From an uncultured Paenibacillaceae bacterium (GTDB lineage Bacteria > Bacillota > Bacilli > Aneurinibacillales > Aneurinibacillaceae), in NCBI GenBank assembly GCA_946478845.1, contig CAMLDI010000014.1, positions 17,060-81,059 on the forward strand: a DNA stretch of 64,000 nt, given 5' to 3'. A program made the position numbers and the translations under genes. How positions within the stretch are numbered: position 1 is the first letter of the stretch; every line of letters starts with the position of its first letter. Shown here in pieces: positions 25,212-34,223 of this stretch. The notes under the pieces are model-generated. The model saw only the letters and a program-made list of their open reading frames with translations, did no database searches and was not told where the DNA came from.

Positions 25212-26058
25212 CGTTCAAGAAGTATTTTTAAAATACTCTGCCGCAAAGGCAGATACCATACAAGGGATTAGCTTTGATGTAAAGCAGTGTGAAATATTCG
25301 GCTTTCTCGGCCCATCCGGGGCGGGAAAAAGCACTATGCAAAAGATACTGACAGGTGTGCTTCGGGATTATCGTGGTACTGTACGAGTATTTGGCAACGA
25401 AGTAAAAAACAGGACAAGTGATTACTACGAAAAAATAGGCGTTGACTTTGAATTTCCCAACTTCTACGGCAAGTTTACCGCTCTTGAAAATCTGAAATAT
25501 TTTGCTTCCCTATACTCGTCTAAAACAACCGACCCTATACTTTTATTAGAAAAAGTCGGACTTCGAGGCGATGCGGACAAAAAAGTGGGAAACTTCTCCA
25601 AGGGGATGAAAATGCGGCTGGGTTTCGTTCGCTGTCTGATGCACAACCCACAATTGCTGTTTTTGGACGAGCCAACAAGCGGCCTTGACCCTGCAAATGC
25701 AAGAACATTAAAGGATATTATTTTAGAGCAAAAAAAGATGGGTAAAACCATTATATTGACTACGCATAATATGCACGACGCGGAGGAGCTATGTGACCGT
25801 GTGGCATTTATTGTGGATGGAAAAGTAAAAGCTCTGGATACGCCCCATGCGTTGCGGCGAAGCGGAGCCAATACAAAAGTAGTATATAGCTTTGTTATGG
25901 GAGGACAGGAAATAGAAAAAAACTGCCTGCTTGCGGAACTCGGAAAATCTGAAGACTTTCAATCTGTGCTCAAGGCAGGGACGCTGAAAAGCATCCATTC
26001 AAAGGAGCAAACCCTTGAAGATGTGTTTATTGCGCTGACTGGCAGGTGCTTACAATGA
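25204..26058 (+). CDS. ABC transporter ATPase (ABC-2 export type)
   Basis: 284 aa. Walker A GPSGAGKST, signature FSKGMKMRLG, Walker B LLFLDEPTSGLDP, H-loop TTHNMHDAEELCD, with the C-terminal extension common in drug-export ATPases. ATG 25204 (GTGGGTGA upstream) overlaps the tetR stop. Works with the two permeases that follow by ATGA overlaps; a single ATPase with two permeases suggests a heteromeric exporter. Confidence 0.9.
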   Translation: MISVQEVFLKYSAAKADTIQGISFDVKQCEIFGFLGPSGAGKSTMQKILTGVLRDYRGTVRVFGNEVKNRTSDYYEKIGVDFEFPNFYGKFTALENLKYFASLYSSKTTDPILLLEKVGLRGDADKKVGNFSKGMKMRLGFVRCLMHNPQLLFLDEPTSGLDPANARTLKDIILEQKKMGKTIILTTHNMHDAEELCDRVAFIVDGKVKALDTPHALRRSGANTKVVYSFVMGGQEIEKNCLLAELGKSEDFQSVLKAGTLKSIHSKEQTLEDVFIALTGRCLQ

Positions 26059-26756
26059 GGTTTCTTTCTATGCTGGCAAATGATATTCGCTATCAGTTTA
26101 AATATGGCTTTTATCTTCTATACGCCTTTTTCACTATAATTTATATTTTGGTTTTAAGCTTGTGTCCAATAGAACATAGAAATATTGTTGCATCTATCAT
26201 CGTCTTAACAGACCCAGCTATGCTCGGAGCATTTTTTATCGGAGGAATATGGCTCTTGGAAAAGAGCGAAGGCTTACACAGCTATTGGGGCGTTTCACCG
26301 CTTCGTTCAATAGAATATATTTTAGCGAAAGCTGTTTCTTTGGCGATTATATCTACCATATCGGCTGACCTTATCGTAATAATTGGACTGCGCGTTGTAG
26401 TAAATTACTTTGTACTTTCAATAGGCATATTTGCAGGCGCAATGATATTTACTATCATTGGTCTGATAACAGCCTCTTACACACGAAGCGTTAATCAGTA
26501 TATGCTGCTTGCATCACCAATTTTAGTCATCATAACGCTTTCTCCAATCTTAGCTGCCTTTGGCCTCACACATCCAGCCTTAGGTATATCTCCCGCTACG
26601 GCGCTATGGTACGTGATCGGATATTCTATCGGAATGACCAATAGTCTTGAAATATGGCCGTACCTTGTTCTTGTACTATGGTTTGGATTGGTACTCATAC
26701 TATCAAATAGCCGTATCCTGATTGCAATGCAAATTGAGGGGAGGGCAAAGATATGA
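26055..26756 (+). CDS. ABC-2 type permease subunit 1
   Basis: 233 aa with six predicted TM helices. A cytosolic N-terminus (MRFLSMLANDIRYQFKYGFY) typical of ABC-2 permeases, then hydrophobic segments through residue 225. Start at ATG 26055 in an ATGA overlap with the ATPase. No substrate-specific motif is seen. Confidence 0.85.
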   Translation: MRFLSMLANDIRYQFKYGFYLLYAFFTIIYILVLSLCPIEHRNIVASIIVLTDPAMLGAFFIGGIWLLEKSEGLHSYWGVSPLRSIEYILAKAVSLAIISTISADLIVIIGLRVVVNYFVLSIGIFAGAMIFTIIGLITASYTRSVNQYMLLASPILVIITLSPILAAFGLTHPALGISPATALWYVIGYSIGMTNSLEIWPYLVLVLWFGLVLILSNSRILIAMQIEGRAKI

Positions 26757-27463
26757 AGCAGACGCTAAGGCTCTTTCAAATAGGACTCAAACAAATTACA
26801 AAAGACGGTATGCTTCTTGTTCTTTTACCCGCTCCTTTTTTAGTGGGATTGATTTTCAAGTATGCCATCCCTTTGGCAAATTCTATATTGGAAGATAGAT
26901 ATTCCTTTTCGTTACAGCCTTGGTACGGTCTTGTGGATGGTATGCTCATTTGCCTAACGTCAATGTTTGTGGCGCTGGCGTTTGCTTTTCTAATCCTTGA
27001 AGAACGGGATGAAGGTATAACTGCATTTTATCAGATAACGCCGACAGGTGGTTATTCATATTTGATGGCACGTATTGGTATTCCAATGATATGGGCATTT
27101 ATCATTACAATTATTGCCGTAGGCGTTTTTAATATCTCCGACCTTTCTGAAACAACGATATTAGTAAGCTCAATTATAAGCGCACTAACAGGCATATTTT
27201 TAGCCATGATGATTGTATCTTTGGCTGAAAACCGTGTTGAAGGGCTTGCATTAGCAAAATTGACGGGGATTAGTTTCTTAGGCCTTATTCTTGTTTGGTT
27301 TATTCCTGCACCATACTCGTACTTTTCAGCATTTCTCCCGTCATTCTGGATTGGAAAGCTCATTTTAGATGGGACAACTACTTTACCATTTTTGCTCGGT
27401 CTATTGTCGAGCCTGATATGGATTATTTTTTTTACAAAGAGATTTCTAACCCGTATAGGATAA
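26753..27463 (+). CDS. ABC-2 type permease subunit 2
   Basis: 236 aa, six TM helices, with the N-terminal LRLFQIGLKQITKDGMLLVLL and a central EERDEGITAFYQITPTGG loop typical of drug-export permeases. ATGA overlap with subunit 1. Last gene of the operon. Confidence 0.85.
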   Translation: MKQTLRLFQIGLKQITKDGMLLVLLPAPFLVGLIFKYAIPLANSILEDRYSFSLQPWYGLVDGMLICLTSMFVALAFAFLILEERDEGITAFYQITPTGGYSYLMARIGIPMIWAFIITIIAVGVFNISDLSETTILVSSIISALTGIFLAMMIVSLAENRVEGLALAKLTGISFLGLILVWFIPAPYSYFSAFLPSFWIGKLILDGTTTLPFLLGLLSSLIWIIFFTKRFLTRIG

Positions 27464-27480
27464 CTATGAAATAGTTTTTT
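27462..27480 (+). terminator. short terminator
   Basis: AACTAT-GAA-ATAGTT followed by TTTT, overlapping the stop codon of permease 2. A weak 6-bp stem. Confidence 0.45.
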
Positions 27481-27482
27481 AA

Positions 27483-27746
27483 GTATGGATTCTTGGCACA
27501 TCTTTATTCCTTTCTAGGCGGGATAAAATTATTGAAGTAAATGTGAAGCGAAGCATGATGCAACAATTCCTTGGCCTGGCAACCATTGAAACCATTAATC
27601 GAGGGAATCCGGTGAAACATACGGTGGTAAAGGATGTGCCTGTGGAATTTGCAGATGAGTTTTATAAATGGTATATGGGCCGCAGGAATGAAATAACAGC
27701 CCAGTACCTAATTGAAAAGGAGGAGGGTTATGGAGGGGTTGTTTGA
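27483..27746 (+). pseudogene. C-terminal remnant of a YdbT-like PH-domain membrane protein
   Basis: The frame is open from 27483 and reads ...FLSRRDKIIEVNVKRSMMQQFLGLATIETINRG...PVEFADEFYKWYMGRRNEI, matching the end of bacterial PH-domain (YdbT-type) proteins. No TM helices, start codon or upstream domains remain; the sequence directly upstream belongs to the ABC operon. An internal GTG (27543) has no binding site. It overlaps the next gene by 17 bp. Confidence 0.6.
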
Positions 27747-28266
27747 TCTTCAAACACTGATTTGGTTATTTCCCATTATGTTTATTTTTCATGATTTTGA
27801 AGAAATTATTATGGTGGAAAAATGGATAAAAGGAAACTATGATGTAATAAATGAAAAATTGCCACCTAGAATTTCCAGTAAAGTGCTTAAACAATTTTCA
27901 ATGACAACAGCACAAATGGCTGTGGCGGTATTAGTCGTATTTCTGTTTGTAAGCAGTTCTACCTTCATGGCAAGCCAATATTTGAATCATGGTTTATTTG
28001 GTAACATTTATTTCTTTACAGTGGTAATCATGGTTTTTTTGATTCATGTATTTACACATGTTGGCCAGTCTATTTATTTCCGTTCAATTACTCCTGGGGT
28101 AATCACATCAGTATTTATCGTGTTGCCTTATAGTACAGTTATGCTAAATGCTTTATTAAAAAATGAAATCATAACTTGGAATACAATGATGATTTGTTTG
28201 CCCTTTGTCTTTTTAATTGTACCAATTGTATTAGTCGCCCACTGGATTGGAAAAAGAACAGTATAA
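27730..28266 (+). CDS. HXXEE-domain membrane protein
   Basis: 178 aa, about five TM helices. The N-terminus carries IFHDFEEIIMVEKW (HDFEE), the family-defining HXXEE motif; HxxQ-like histidines recur in IHVFTHVGQSIYF. These residues look like a metal or active-site cluster in the membrane, but function is unknown. GGAGGG precedes ATG 27730. Its 3' side is followed by the IS605-type element. Confidence 0.85.
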   Translation: MEGLFDLQTLIWLFPIMFIFHDFEEIIMVEKWIKGNYDVINEKLPPRISSKVLKQFSMTTAQMAVAVLVVFLFVSSSTFMASQYLNHGLFGNIYFFTVVIMVFLIHVFTHVGQSIYFRSITPGVITSVFIVLPYSTVMLNALLKNEIITWNTMMICLPFVFLIVPIVLVAHWIGKRTV

Positions 28267-28359
28267 ACTTCTTAGGGATCCCTTTAAATAGCATAATGGT
28301 TCTTAACAGAAGGAAGAAGAGTAATAGCTTGAATAGCAAGGCCCAGAAAAAGGTCAACG

Positions 28360-28660
28360 TACCCCCACTGAGAACCTTGCGGTTCCTGTTTCAGTGGGGG
28401 CTTGAGTTAGCCACTCAGGTCTCCTCTCTCAATGTTGAGACGATTTGACGCTCTGAATAGCAAGCACGATTAAGCACTCCCCAAACACTGTTTTTGGTTG
28501 GTACTGGCGACGAACGATCGCTTTCCCACTTGCACCACCCTTCCGAAAAAGAGCAGTTCTTCCTTATGGAAGAAGCCACCGCTCAGATTGCTCTGGCGTG
28601 TACTACAAGCCCCGACAAGTCGAGTACACATGGATGGTTGACGCACCCACTAAGCTATGC
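28360..28660 (-). ncRNA. probable omega RNA (reRNA) of TnpB
   Basis: The approximately 290 nt after the tnpB stop are non-coding, contain several stems and end with the CCCCCACTGA/TCAGTGGGGG hairpin, the arrangement of omega RNAs whose scaffold spans the tnpB 3' end and the element's right end. The guide would be the host sequence just beyond, below about position 28360 on the minus strand. Ends are estimated. Confidence 0.55.
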
Positions 28661-30165
28661 GCGAAGCAACAGCCTTACGTTTTTGTACTTCCGTTTTTGT
28701 TGGAGTTTTCACTTTGAGATTTTCGTCCAATACTACAACTTCTGATTTACGCAAAATATTCAATGCGCCATTAATGTCAGCATGAATACATTGTCCTGTT
28801 TTAGTTCGATACAGACCCCGCTTTATACGTTTACCACTAAATGAGTAGGTCGATTTATCATCCTTTGACCAGACAGGAATCGTATCTTTGTCTAGGAAAC
28901 TAGCTTTTGATGTATAGCTTTCTTCTTGCTTCACGAAACGAATGCCCTTTTTCAAACATTTGTTTTCGATTGCAGAAATCAGTTTATTAAATGGAATTTG
29001 AACAAATTTCTGATTGTTCTTTTTCCCCATATCAGACTCTTGTTTCCAACCAGCATTATAGCCGACAACAATTGTATCGATGCTTAATTCGTTTACCTTT
29101 TTGAAAAGTAGGCCTACGGCTTGCGAGATATAACCGTCGATTTGTTTTTCACGTTTGCCCCAAAGTTTCGCCATAGGGTTTGTCACGATCCGTTTTGAAA
29201 TGCCGTTTTCGATATTTTTCTGTTGCAGATTGCTGATCGTTTTGTTGAAGTATTGGTTGATGGACTTTAGCTTTTTACCATCAATCAAGAACGTATCACC
29301 GTTATTTGTTGCACAACTCATTATGTTGTCCACACCTAAATCGCAACTCAAAGCGTTAATCGTTGTCGTTGGTTGTTTCTTCATTTGAGGGACTTGCATT
29401 TCATACGTGTAATGCACCTCAAAGAACCGATCTTTTTGCTTTGGTACGATTTCAATGTATGAAATTTTCTTGTTCAACAAATTTTTAGGCATACGAATTT
29501 TGATAGAACCAAAACGCTTTCTGAATTCAACATTCATCGGAATCGCCCAGTATCCGTCTTTATCCACTTTTGGCACTTGGTAGATTTCGATAATGCGTTT
29601 CTCCGTAGAGCGGGAATACTTCGGAAACTTGGGGCGACCAGTGAATTCCTCAGGGTTTTCCTTCCATTTTTTTATCGCTTCAAAAAAACTCTTCACTTCT
29701 GAATACAAAGTTCTGCGAATGGCTTGAACGGAGTTTGATTGAACTCCCCAATAGTTCACATCCCCTTGCATGGCAGCGTCAACTTCTTTCACGGTTGCAA
29801 TCTTGCCGTTGTTTAAATAGCTTTGTTTAATCGTATACAATCCAACATTGCGCAACGCTTTTGAACTATGGGACATACGTTGAAGAAGGCGGAATTCTTT
29901 AGCCGTAAGGACACTACTTCCGATATTCTGTTTCTGAGTGAAACGTTGAATGTTTTCGGTTTTCTTTTTTTTACGCAATACTTTAACTGGTTTCTTCTTA
30001 GACATTGTGTTCACCGCCTTTCATAGTGAGTCTGAAGCATTATTTCATTCCTTGCAATTTAATGTATTGACAAATTACTATCTAATTTCATTATCATTTC
30101 ATTTCGCACTTATCTACGACTATTATATAATAAAACAAAAAAATAGCGAATATTTGTTCGTTATG
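28365..30165 (-). mobile_element. TnpB-only IS200/IS605-type element (IS1341-like), boundaries approximate
   Basis: Contains tnpB, a 3' structured region and a 5' hairpin-bearing AT-rich flank but no Y1 transposase (tnpA). The right end is marked by a long hairpin: CCCCCACTGA / TCAGTGGGGG with an inner AACC/GGTT (28361-28398). The left end probably lies near the CGAATATTTGTTCG hairpin (30147-30160). No target duplication is expected for this family. Base composition is higher in GC than the flanks. Confidence 0.7.
28650..30005 (-). CDS. tnpB: TnpB RNA-guided nuclease (IS605 OrfB)
   Basis: 451 aa. RuvC-like catalytic residues are intact: Asp in LSCDLGVDNI, Glu in RFVKQEESYTSKASFLD and Asp in HADINGALNI. 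Between the last two, the usual CxxC...CxxC zinc ribbon is absent; the segment reads ...SFSGKRIKRGLYRTKTGQCIHADING with a single Cys. This belongs to the TnpB subgroup with SGKRIKRGLY. The N-terminal OrfB region is present (MSHSSKALRNVGLYTIKQ). AAAGGCGGTG precedes ATG 30005. It lacks an adjacent tnpA, so it is IS1341-like or domesticated. Confidence 0.9.
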   Translation of the reverse strand: MSKKKPVKVLRKKKKTENIQRFTQKQNIGSSVLTAKEFRLLQRMSHSSKALRNVGLYTIKQSYLNNGKIATVKEVDAAMQGDVNYWGVQSNSVQAIRRTLYSEVKSFFEAIKKWKENPEEFTGRPKFPKYSRSTEKRIIEIYQVPKVDKDGYWAIPMNVEFRKRFGSIKIRMPKNLLNKKISYIEIVPKQKDRFFEVHYTYEMQVPQMKKQPTTTINALSCDLGVDNIMSCATNNGDTFLIDGKKLKSINQYFNKTISNLQQKNIENGISKRIVTNPMAKLWGKREKQIDGYISQAVGLLFKKVNELSIDTIVVGYNAGWKQESDMGKKNNQKFVQIPFNKLISAIENKCLKKGIRFVKQEESYTSKASFLDKDTIPVWSKDDKSTYSFSGKRIKRGLYRTKTGQCIHADINGALNILRKSEVVVLDENLKVKTPTKTEVQKRKAVASRIA

Positions 30166-30264
30166 TAGTGAAGAAATTTATTTGAAACAAGAAAAGAGTT
30201 CAGCCTATTGTCTGATGGCTATTCATCTCCAACTGAATTGTTAGGCTCGCGCCCGTAACACAAA

Positions 30265-30570
30265 TCAGATGGAGTCTTCTTGCCGAAAAGGATAAACACT
30301 TAATTTCTCAAAGGCTATTAGAGATTTTTTTGTGATGAGAAAAATAGCGGTGATAATTGGGATAACGCCAAGAACCAAAAAGAGAATCATTCCTGGAATG
30401 AGGAAGGAATGAAAGGGACTATGCTGCAACAATTCATTGGGCATGTGTAATAGGGAACCAGATGGAGAAAGGATTAGCGCACCCCCACCAAAAACAGCAC
30501 CAACGCCCAAAAAGAACTGTAAAAATATTAATAACTTGCAGGCAAAGGGTTTTTTCTCTTTTGCATACAT
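30265..30570 (-). CDS. small membrane protein, possibly truncated
   Basis: 101 aa with three hydrophobic segments (about 12-33, 55-77 and a short third) and the motif GVGAVFGGGALILSPSGSLLHMP. Uncharacterised relatives, as I recall them, continue past the third helix by several dozen residues; here the tail is short (KLSVYPFRQEDSI). AGGGG lies 10-15 nt before the start; TTG 30576 is an alternative. Next to the IS element, so truncation is plausible. Confidence 0.5.
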   Translation of the reverse strand: MYAKEKKPFACKLLIFLQFFLGVGAVFGGGALILSPSGSLLHMPNELLQHSPFHSFLIPGMILFLVLGVIPIITAIFLITKKSLIAFEKLSVYPFRQEDSI

Positions 30571-30640
30571 GTGCAAATCAACCCCTCATTATTTTTGTAT
30601 AGCCCTATATTACTATAATTTATTAAGAGATAAATTAATG

Positions 30641-30683
30641 AAATCACTTTTATGATCACCCTATCATAGAAGGTGATTTTTTT
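30641..30683 (+). terminator. rho-independent terminator
   Basis: AATCAC and TATGAT pair with ATCATA and GGTGATT around a short loop, followed by TTTTTTG. Confidence 0.75.
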
Positions 30684-30743
30684 GTATTCTGTAACTTTTA
30701 TAAGGGCTAGGATTATTGGAATTGGGAGTAAAAGATAGATCCT

Positions 30744-30773
30744 AAGATCGGGAAAATTTCCGGTCTTTTTTTT
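30744..30773 (+). terminator. rho-independent terminator
   Basis: AAGATCGGGAAA and TTTCCGGTCTT (with G-U pairs) followed by a run of T. With the one at 30641 it isolates the sigma-factor operon; no gene lies between them. Confidence 0.65.
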
Positions 30774-30872
30774 ATAAATAAATATTCCTTAATTTCCTCA
30801 AACTATTTTTCTTCTTTTAACGAATATACTTAATAGAATGGTACTTATCATTTTAGATACACGGGGTTAATT

Positions 30873-31433
30873 ATGGAGAATGAAAAACAGTGGATAAAAA
30901 ATATTAAAAGAAAGGGCTGCAGTCTTGCTGCCAATCAATTAATCTCGAAATACTACAAAGAAATGTATGCATTTATTTATAAGCAAACCATCGATAGAGA
31001 GTTATCCCTTGATCTTACTCAGGAGCTTTTTATTTCCGTCTTAAAGACAATCGATAGTTTTGATGACAAAAAAGCTTCCTTTCGTACCTGGCTTTATAAA
31101 ATAGCATCGAATAAACTGGTGGATTATTACAGATCCCGGGTTTACAGACAGGATCAATGCATTCAATTGATCCAGGATTATGATTGTGAAGATGGCCATG
31201 ATATAACCCTTTCCCTTGAATATAAAGAGGATTTTAAAAAAGTGGCTGCTCTAATAAACGAGATGGATGCACTATCACAGCAAATCCTACGCCTTAAACT
31301 GTTTGGGGAATACACTTTTCAGGAAATTGCAGGAATAGAAATGATTCCTCAGTCAACGGTAAAAACAAAATACTATACTGCATTGAAATGGATTAGAGAA
31401 AGAATGAAGGAGGAGTATTGTATCAATGAATAA
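30873..31433 (+). CDS. ECF-type RNA polymerase sigma factor
   Basis: 186 aa. Sigma-70 region 2 (about 25-95): YKEMYAFIYKQ, DLTQELFISVLKTIDSFD, FRTWLYKIASNKLVDYYRSR. Region 4 (about 125-180): MDALSQQILRLKLFGEYTFQEIAGIE, IPQSTVKTKYYTALKWIRE. It lacks region 1 and 3 domains. The next gene overlaps by 8 bp and has the position of an anti-sigma factor. The operon's ABC exporter is the likely target. Confidence 0.93.
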   Translation: MENEKQWIKNIKRKGCSLAANQLISKYYKEMYAFIYKQTIDRELSLDLTQELFISVLKTIDSFDDKKASFRTWLYKIASNKLVDYYRSRVYRQDQCIQLIQDYDCEDGHDITLSLEYKEDFKKVAALINEMDALSQQILRLKLFGEYTFQEIAGIEMIPQSTVKTKYYTALKWIRERMKEEYCINE

Positions 31434-32184
31434 GGAAAAGTTAGAGATCCCTATTCCCGATGAATCTATCATAAAAGAACAAATTGAACAAATTGTTATA
31501 GCAGGTGCAAAGAGAAAAGAATCATTTTTTAGTTTTATGAAAGCCATGTACCAACAAATTGGATTAAAAAATTTATTTTCAGATGGCTCAGAGCTTTTTT
31601 TTATCCTGGTAACTGCCATCACTGCGTTAATGATTTTCATCATTAAACCTGAGCCAATAGCAGGGCATGTTGATGGTATATATGCTTTCATTTTTTTAAT
31701 CTCCCCGGTGATCTTTATTATTTTTTCCATTCACTCTTATGTAAATAAAATCACCAATGGCACATTCGATGTTGAGATGGTCTGTAAATATAATGTATTC
31801 CAAATCATTGCCTTCAGAATGCTTGTTTTTAGTGTTATAGCCATTCTGTTCAATACAATATCCATTGTTTTTATTTTCATGGAATATGAGGAAATCCATT
31901 TTTTTAGGGCAGTACTTCTTTCTGTTACAGGGTTGTTTGCCTTCTCCTTATTTTTTCTATACGTCATGATGAAAGGGCGTACCATGTTTTTTGCCATTTT
32001 GACAATCACTGGATGGGTCGCAGGGAATCTATTATTTCGATTTTTAGACAATCAGTTGTACCTTGATATCCTGGTAAACATGCCCCTTTCAATATATGTC
32101 CTTGTCATCAGTGGAATTCTATATTTTTACTTAAAATCGTTAAATCGATTGCTTCATTTAAAATATAGGGAGGGTAGTGTTTAA
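31426..32184 (+). CDS. multi-TM membrane protein, candidate anti-sigma factor
   Basis: 252 aa. A cytosolic N-terminus of about 55 residues (IPIPDESIIKEQIEQIVIAGAKRKESFFSFM...) is followed by six TM helices. Its position, overlapping the ECF sigma gene by 8 bp, and the topology fit a membrane anti-sigma factor that senses the envelope; no zinc motif (HxxxCxxC) is present. Family not recognised, so the role is inferred from context. Confidence 0.65.
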   Translation: MNKEKLEIPIPDESIIKEQIEQIVIAGAKRKESFFSFMKAMYQQIGLKNLFSDGSELFFILVTAITALMIFIIKPEPIAGHVDGIYAFIFLISPVIFIIFSIHSYVNKITNGTFDVEMVCKYNVFQIIAFRMLVFSVIAILFNTISIVFIFMEYEEIHFFRAVLLSVTGLFAFSLFFLYVMMKGRTMFFAILTITGWVAGNLLFRFLDNQLYLDILVNMPLSIYVLVISGILYFYLKSLNRLLHLKYREGSV

Positions 32185-32185
32185 T

Positions 32186-33061
32186 ATGTTAATTGTTAAA
32201 GAGGTCAGCAAAGATTATGGGAGTTTTTGTGCATTAAACAATATTAATTTGGAATTTACTAATGGGGTTTATGGTTTGCTGGCGCCAAATGGTGCCGGAA
32301 AAACCACATTAATTAAAATGATGGTCACGTTAATTTCTCCAACGAAAGGGGAAATTCTTTACGAAGGAAAAAATATTTTTCATTTGGATGAAGAATATCG
32401 TGGACTGCTGGGTTATTTGCCACAGGAGTTTGGGTATTACAAGAATTATTCACCAAAGCAATACTTAAGCTATTTAGCAGCATTAAAAGGAATGGGAAAA
32501 AAAGAATCGAGTAATAGAATAGAGGAATTATTGGAGAAAGTGGCTTTAAAGGATGTAGAGAATAAGAAAATGAAGAAGTTTTCCGGAGGTATGATTCAAC
32601 GTGTTGGAATTGCTCAGGCTTTATTAAACGATCCGAAAATCCTTATTTTGGACGAGCCTACTGCAGGACTGGATCCAAAGGAACGAGCCAGGTTCCGCCA
32701 CTTGCTTTCAGAGTTGGCCCGAGAGAGATTGGTGATTATATCAACCCATATTGTTTCAGATATTGAATCGATTGCTAATGAAGTAATCATGATAAAAAAT
32801 CAGCAAATTCTATACAAAGATTCCGTAGAAAAAATCTGTGATTCTTTAAAAGGAAGTGTTTATGAGGCTACTATCCCCTATGAGCAATTAGATTCTTTTA
32901 GAAAAAAAGTAATCATTCTTGCAGAAAAACAGGAATACGGAAAGATGATTGTGCGTTTTATTTCCAGGCAGGAGGCAAATTTAGATTGGGTAAAGGTAGC
33001 ACCTCATTTGGAAGATGTTTTTCTCTATGAATACCGGGATGAACAAAGTGCGGTAGTGTGA
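32186..33061 (+). CDS. ABC transporter ATPase of the sigma operon
   Basis: 291 aa. Walker A APNGAGKTT, Q-loop LGYLPQEFGYYKNY, signature FSGGMIQRVGIAQAL, Walker B ILILDEPTAGLDP, H-loop STHIV. The GLLAPNGAGKT wording is typical of exporters paired with large ABC-2 permeases. ATG 32186 with GGGAGGGTAG upstream; it follows the membrane protein gene directly. Two permeases follow. Confidence 0.9.
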   Translation: MLIVKEVSKDYGSFCALNNINLEFTNGVYGLLAPNGAGKTTLIKMMVTLISPTKGEILYEGKNIFHLDEEYRGLLGYLPQEFGYYKNYSPKQYLSYLAALKGMGKKESSNRIEELLEKVALKDVENKKMKKFSGGMIQRVGIAQALLNDPKILILDEPTAGLDPKERARFRHLLSELARERLVIISTHIVSDIESIANEVIMIKNQQILYKDSVEKICDSLKGSVYEATIPYEQLDSFRKKVIILAEKQEYGKMIVRFISRQEANLDWVKVAPHLEDVFLYEYRDEQSAVV

Positions 33062-34212
33062 GTACCATGAGAATTATTCTACTTGAATCTAAAAAAGGTT
33101 TCACTTCTCCTATTCTTATTGGACTTATTCTTCTGTTTTCAGCCTTTAACCTATTTTTGATTTTTAATCATGCAAATCGTGCAGAGGAATTGAAAGTTGT
33201 AAACCAGGTCATAGATACATATGGCGTTCAGATTACTCAAGATTCTTTATCCCGATTTAAAGAGGATTTGCAAAAAGATTCTTTATCTGAACCATTGAAG
33301 TTAAAAGAGATGTATGTAAATCTTGCTGAAAGCATTGATAGCCAATATGGCCAGATTGATTGGAACAAAGTTGCTGAGGCCGAAATCCGCAAGTACCGAT
33401 TAAGTGGCAGCGCTGCACAGATATTGCGAGATGAGTATAGGGAATTTTCACAACGGTTTCAAGAAATGATAAGAAATGGCGAACACAAAGAGTGGTTTTT
33501 TCCGGGAAATCCCTATATGATGCATAGCTTTTTATTCCGTACCCTGTTCGGCCATTTATTATTTGAATCTTTAATTTTAATTGTGTTAGGAACATCATTA
33601 ATTTCCAATTTTGAGTTTGAAAACAAAACCCATTTAGTCACTTATGCAACAAAAAGAGGCCGAAAGATAATGAAAGACAAGCTTGGTGCATCTATTATCA
33701 TTTCAACGGCTATCACTGCTTTTTTGTTTATTATTACTCTGGTGACTTATTTTTCGGTTTTCGATTACTCCCATTTATGGGGAAATTCTATTAGCAGTGC
33801 TTTAAATTGGGAGTACCGGTTACCCTATGTCACATGGTGGAACATGTCTTTTTTATCCTATCTGATTTGGGCCATTGTACTTTTATATGTTAGTTTGCTA
33901 TTGTTTTCCGCAATTACTTTTGTGATTTCAGTACTTGTAAGGAATAATTATTTTACTTTCTTTCTCTTTGCTGTTTTTTTCGTTATTGGGTTTATGCTCC
34001 CAGGTTTTATGCCTGTATCTACAGGTTTGATTTTTGTTGCCGGATATAATTTATCTGCTCTCGTCATGAATCCCCATATATTTTTTATGGGAAGCGGAGG
34101 CATGACGATGTTTAAAAATTATGAAGCAATTACATTGGGTGTGTGGACGATTATTACCAGTGTTCTGTGTTTCTTTTCCCTTAAAAAGTTTAATAGACTG
34201 GAAATTCATTAA
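33058..34212 (+). CDS. ABC permease with large extracytoplasmic loop (1)
   Basis: 384 aa. One TM near the N-terminus (about 13-33), a loop of about 130 residues outside, then five to six TM helices: the YtrC/YtrD or lantibiotic-export type layout. Start at GTG 33058 in a GTGA overlap with the ATPase; ATG 33067 is an alternative. Substrate unknown. Confidence 0.8.
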   Translation: MSTMRIILLESKKGFTSPILIGLILLFSAFNLFLIFNHANRAEELKVVNQVIDTYGVQITQDSLSRFKEDLQKDSLSEPLKLKEMYVNLAESIDSQYGQIDWNKVAEAEIRKYRLSGSAAQILRDEYREFSQRFQEMIRNGEHKEWFFPGNPYMMHSFLFRTLFGHLLFESLILIVLGTSLISNFEFENKTHLVTYATKRGRKIMKDKLGASIIISTAITAFLFIITLVTYFSVFDYSHLWGNSISSALNWEYRLPYVTWWNMSFLSYLIWAIVLLYVSLLLFSAITFVISVLVRNNYFTFFLFAVFFVIGFMLPGFMPVSTGLIFVAGYNLSALVMNPHIFFMGSGGMTMFKNYEAITLGVWTIITSVLCFFSLKKFNRLEIH

Positions 34213-34223
34213 GGAGAAACCAT

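Noticed and set aside
25464..25871. 135-codon antisense frame within the ABC ATPase
   Set aside because: Overlaps Walker and signature motifs on the real strand; no start site.
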